Shown: piece by piece, positions 6,835 through 9,112 of the stretch
Layout of the letters: every line of letters begins with the position of its first letter
How positions within the stretch are numbered: the first letter of the stretch is position 1
Source: Desulfuromonadaceae bacterium
Lineage (GTDB): Bacteria > Desulfobacterota > Desulfuromonadia > Desulfuromonadales > SZUA-540
Length of the DNA stretch: 9,112 nt
Reading direction: 5' to 3'
Assembly: GCA_003250235.1 (NCBI GenBank)
Contig: QKGY01000435.1
Coordinates: forward strand, 1-9,112
Position numbers and translations under genes: made by a program
The notes under the pieces: model-generated
What the model was told of the DNA's origin: nothing
What the model saw: the letters and a program-made list of their open reading frames with translations, nothing else
The model's database searches: none

Positions 6835-6839
6835 GTCAA
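6812..6839 (-). promoter_or_regulatory. Strong sigma-70-type promoter for cbiM
   Basis: Read on the minus strand, a perfect TTGACA (6834-6839) is followed after 16 bases by TATAGT (6812-6817), which matches the -10 consensus at five of six positions. The start site should be near 6805, giving a leader of about 68 bases. That is too short to hold a full cobalamin riboswitch, so any control is more likely through a protein at the promoter. Confidence 0.75.
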
Positions 6840-6889
6840 GGTATACATTATCCTGAAACTAAAAGAGTCTTCACGCCCGGCAAAAAATG

Positions 6890-6926
6890 AAAAGGCCGCC
6901 GGGCACAATGCCCGGCAGCCTTTTTT
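6890..6926. terminator. Bidirectional intrinsic terminator after nrdG
   Basis: GCCGGGCA (6898-6905), loop CAA and TGCCCGGC (6909-6916) form an eight-pair GC-rich core. After one C/A mismatch the stem extends by GGC/GCC and AAAA/TTTT. Runs of T follow on both strands (6921-6926 on plus; the complement of the A-rich 6882-6893 on minus). It ends the nrdD-nrdG operon about 20 bases after the nrdG stop and insulates the cbiM promoter from upstream transcription. Confidence 0.85.
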
Positions 6927-6946
6927 ATCGCTCTATCACGCGATTG

Positions 6947-7642
6947 TCACAATCCGCGAATCTGTACCTCGTCCACATAGCACTCGGCCAGAGCGGCCAT
7001 TCGCTCGATCTCTTCCGGCGAATGGGGCTCGAGAAGCTGGACCTGAGGCGACAGCGCATAGCGGGGAACAAACTGTTGCAACACCCAACAGCGGGCCCCC
7101 GAAAGAGCCTCGCCCATATTGCGGATATCCGCCTCTTCCACGAAACCCGGTACGCAGGTGGTGCGAAACTCGTAATCGACCTTCGCCTTCTTCACCGTCG
7201 CAATGGAGCGCATCAACGCCTCGGAATCCACCGGCGCCGTATGCAGTTCTCCGTAACGTGCGGGAGACGTCTTGATGTCAATGGCGAGATAATCGACCAG
7301 CTGTTCCCACAAAGCCCCCTCGAGCACTTCGGGGGCAAGACCATTGCTGTCGAGTTTGACCAGAAGCCCCAACGCCTTCACTTCCCTAAGAAAGGGGATC
7401 AGGCCCCGATCCACTGTCGGTTCCCCTCCGGAGACGACAATGCCATCAATGAAGCTGCGTCGCGATCGAAGATCATCGAGCAACTCATCGAGGGGATAAT
7501 CGGGATACGTACCGGGTTTGAGAACCAGGTCAGGGTTGTGGCAGAACGGGCAGGTCAGATTGCAGCCACCGAAAAAAACCAGGGAAGCGATCCGTCCCGG
7601 ATAATCGAGCAGGCTCGTTCCCTGAAACCCCTTGATGTGCAT
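6947..7642 (-). CDS. nrdG: Anaerobic ribonucleotide reductase activating protein (radical SAM)
   Basis: Radical S-adenosylmethionine enzyme of 231 residues that generates the glycyl radical on class III ribonucleotide reductase. The [4Fe-4S]-binding motif C27-x3-C31-x2-C34 lies in GGCNLTCPFCHNP, and the AdoMet-contacting SGGEP is at 70-74. KLDSNG and DIKTSP are typical of the NrdG/PflA group. The N-terminus GFQGTSLLDYPG is characteristic of the longer NrdG type seen in archaea and many anaerobes, as opposed to the shorter E. coli type (about 155 residues). The ATG at 7640-7642 is three bases after the stop of the small glycyl-radical gene and has no good ribosome site of its own, so its translation is probably coupled. 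This gene order supports the small protein being its substrate. Confidence 0.93.
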   Translation of the reverse strand: MHIKGFQGTSLLDYPGRIASLVFFGGCNLTCPFCHNPDLVLKPGTYPDYPLDELLDDLRSRRSFIDGIVVSGGEPTVDRGLIPFLREVKALGLLVKLDSNGLAPEVLEGALWEQLVDYLAIDIKTSPARYGELHTAPVDSEALMRSIATVKKAKVDYEFRTTCVPGFVEEADIRNMGEALSGARCWVLQQFVPRYALSPQVQLLEPHSPEEIERMAALAECYVDEVQIRGL

Positions 7643-7645
7643 CGT

Positions 7646-7792
7646 CTATTCGTCGCCGGCAGTCTGTCCGACCACGAACTCTGTGCGATCCTTGAATTCT
7701 TCTTTTTTTCCTTTGTTCCATTGCTGGACGGGACGGAAGAATCCGCACACCCGGGAGTACACTTCGGTTTTTGCATCACATTTGGTAGCCAT
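7646..7792 (-). CDS. Detached glycyl-radical domain of anaerobic ribonucleotide reductase (48 residues)
   Basis: A complete 48-residue gene with ATG at 7790-7792 and TAG stop at 7646-7648. A near-perfect AAGGAGG lies five bases upstream, so it is translated in its own right. The sequence holds TEVYSRVCGF (residues 9-18), then FRPVQQWNKGKKEEFKDR. This matches the extreme C-terminus of class III NrdD proteins, in which the glycine of RVCGY/F carries the stable radical; here that is G17. C5 stands four residues before TEVYSR, exactly where intact NrdDs carry the last cysteine of their zinc-binding CPxCG motif. The preceding nrdD frame lacks these elements and ends 66 bases upstream; nrdG, the activase, starts three bases downstream. 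I infer that it is the radical-bearing small subunit of a split reductase. A spare-part role, as for GrcA with pyruvate formate-lyase, is less likely because the large chain has no radical site. Confidence 0.85.
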   Translation of the reverse strand: MATKCDAKTEVYSRVCGFFRPVQQWNKGKKEEFKDRTEFVVGQTAGDE

Positions 7793-7858
7793 GAAATCCT
7801 CCTTGAAAAGTCGGAACACCGGAAACCGTACCTTGCGGGAACGGATGCCGGACGCCGT

Positions 7859-9112
7859 CTAAGCCGCCTTCCCCTCGTTCATGTGGGGGCAGGCGAAATG
7901 TTCACCGGTAATGTAACCATGTACCGGACAGATCGTAAAAGTCGGGCTGATGGTGAAATACGGCAGATGGAAGTTCTCCGCGATGCGCTTGACGAGCAGG
8001 CGGGCGCTGCGCCAGTCTTCGAGGCGCTCTCCCAGGAAACCGTGGAAAACCGTGCCGCCGGTATAGAGGGTCTGGAGACCGTCCTGGTGCAGCAAGGCCT
8101 GGAAGATGTCATCGGTGCTGCCCACCGGCAATTGCGTCGAGTTGGTGTAATACGGCTCGTCGTTGCCGGCGGTGACGATGCCAGGATATTTCTTGCGATC
8201 CCGGTTGGCCAGGCGGAAGCTGGTCCCCTCGGCCGGCGTGGCCTCCAGGTTGTAGAGGTGCCCTGTCTCTTCCTGAAAGACTTCGAGCTGTTTGCGCATG
8301 AAGCGGAGCGTTTCCTCGGCCAGAGCCTTGCCTTCGGCCGTATCGATGGAATGACCGATCAGGTTCAGGCAGGCCTCGTTCATCCCCAGCAGGCCGATGG
8401 TGGAGAAGTGATTGTCCCAGTAGTGGCCGCTGCGCTCCTTGATCCCCGAGAGATAGAAGCGACTGTAGGGATAGAGACCCTCTTCGGTGAAGCGATCCAA
8501 CTGCTTGCGCTTGATCTCCAGTGACTCGTAGGCCAGCTTCATGAGCTCGGCGATACGGGCGAAGAATTCCTCTTTTGTCTGCGCTACGTAAGCGGCACGG
8601 GGGAGGTTCAGGGTCACGACGCCGATGGAGCCGGTGAGGGGGTTTGATCCGAACAGCCCGCCGCCACGGCGGCGCAGCTCGCGGTTGTCGAGGCGAAGAC
8701 GGCAGCACATGGAGCGGGCATCGGCCGGATCCATGTCGGAATTGATGAAGTTGCTGAAATAGGGGATGCCGTACTTGGCCGTCATCTCCCAGATCGGCTG
8801 AAACCGCAGGCTCTCCCAGTCAAAACCGGCGGTGATGTTATAGGTGGGGATCGGGAAGGAGAAAATCCTTCCGGAGCTGTCCCCTTCCATCATTACCTCA
8901 CAGAAGGCGCGGTTGAACAGGTCCATCTCCGCCTGAAACTCGCCGTAGGTCTCCTCCATGAGTTCGCCGCCGATCACCACCGCCTCATTCTTCATGTTGC
9001 TCGGCGGCGTCATGTCGAGGGTGATGTTGGTGAACGGGGTCTGAAAGCCGACGCGGGTCGGTACGTTCATGTTGAAGATGAATTCCTGGATCGACTGGCG
9101 GACTTCCTTGTA
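7859..9112 (-). CDS. nrdD: Anaerobic ribonucleoside-triphosphate reductase, large catalytic chain (5' end outside window; lacks glycyl-radical tail)
   Basis: The last 417 residues are visible; the frame stays open to the right edge (YKEVRQSIQEFIFN precedes MNVPTRVGF), so the internal ATG at 9070 is not the start. The enzyme reduces ribonucleotides to deoxyribonucleotides without oxygen. The visible part covers the catalytic barrel with NVPTRVGFQTPFTN, FPIPTYNIT, and DARSMCCRLRLD. There the second cysteine (codon 8702-8704) aligns with the thiyl-radical cysteine of MGCR in phage T4 NrdD. LTGSIGVVTLNLPR and GMNEACLNLIG follow. The C-terminus reads ICPVHGYITGEHFACPHM and stops at TAG (7859-7861) after ten more bases or so. 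Normal NrdDs continue there with CPxCG, EVYSRVxGY and a further 30 residues. The missing part is encoded by the separate gene downstream. Whether formate or a thiol protein is the reductant cannot be read from this fragment. Confidence 0.93.
   Translation of the reverse strand, partial: YKEVRQSIQEFIFNMNVPTRVGFQTPFTNITLDMTPPSNMKNEAVVIGGELMEETYGEFQAEMDLFNRAFCEVMMEGDSSGRIFSFPIPTYNITAGFDWESLRFQPIWEMTAKYGIPYFSNFINSDMDPADARSMCCRLRLDNRELRRRGGGLFGSNPLTGSIGVVTLNLPRAAYVAQTKEEFFARIAELMKLAYESLEIKRKQLDRFTEEGLYPYSRFYLSGIKERSGHYWDNHFSTIGLLGMNEACLNLIGHSIDTAEGKALAEETLRFMRKQLEVFQEETGHLYNLEATPAEGTSFRLANRDRKKYPGIVTAGNDEPYYTNSTQLPVGSTDDIFQALLHQDGLQTLYTGGTVFHGFLGERLEDWRSARLLVKRIAENFHLPYFTISPTFTICPVHGYITGEHFACPHMNEGKAA

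Noticed and set aside
6738..6886. Cobalamin or nickel-cobalt riboswitch upstream of cbiM
   Set aside because: The predicted leader is only about 68 bases and shows no conserved B12-box or multi-stem structure; a normal promoter with an inverted repeat explains the region better.
7643..7861. The nrdD split as a simple frameshift or pseudogene
   Set aside because: The two parts are in the same frame, separated by 66 bases, and the second has its own AAGGAGG and ATG and intact conserved motifs, which is not what random decay gives.
6887..8524. 545-codon open frame on the plus strand opposite nrdG and nrdD
   Set aside because: It spans a terminator and three well-supported minus-strand genes, has no ribosome site, and its translation has no recognisable domain.
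7859..9070. nrdD beginning at the internal ATG at 9070
   Set aside because: The frame continues upstream to the window edge with conserved NrdD sequence (QSIQEFIFN), so the gene is simply cut by the window.

Overview
The window looks like the chromosome of a GC-rich anaerobic deltaproteobacterium of the Desulfuromonadales type (Geobacter, Desulfuromonas or Pelobacter relatives). The evidence is a class III (oxygen-sensitive) ribonucleotide reductase with its radical-SAM activase, a B12-dependent methionine synthase of the short kind, a tiny membrane-anchored CXXCH protein, and a conserved small protein that I associate with this group. The lineage is inferred from gene content and protein style, not from a marker gene. 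I see no mobile element, CRISPR array, rRNA or tRNA.

Layout. (A) 1-4244, minus strand: a promoter near 4216-4244 drives murI (glutamate racemase), a GerMN-domain membrane protein and metH. The last two overlap in a TGATG junction. A conserved hypothetical gene follows and runs off the left edge. (B) 4264-5633, plus strand: three small genes, namely a 110-residue three-helix membrane protein, an 86-residue protein with two CXXCH haem motifs, and a 205-residue HELYH metallopeptidase-like protein. They end at a hairpin at 5651-5675, shared with the convergent gene. (C) 5703-6839, minus strand: a CbiM-PDGLE (CbiM/CbiN-like) cobalt/nickel uptake fusion with a strong sigma-70-type promoter and an inverted repeat across it, but no cbiQ or cbiO beside it. 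(D) 6890-9112, minus strand: an anaerobic ribonucleotide reductase operon ending in a bidirectional hairpin at 6890-6926.

The most notable point is in block D. The reductase gene is split. The large NrdD reading frame (5' end outside the window) stops just after the start of its C-terminal zinc region and lacks a glycyl-radical motif. A separate 48-residue gene at 7646-7792, with a near-perfect Shine-Dalgarno sequence, supplies the RVCGF glycyl-radical motif plus one cysteine that lines up with the missing zinc ligand. nrdG follows three bases later. The active enzyme would therefore be assembled from a catalytic chain, a very small radical-bearing chain and an activase.

The genes connect functionally: CbiM supplies cobalt (or nickel), cobalt is needed for the B12 used by MetH, and the class III reductase makes DNA precursors without oxygen.
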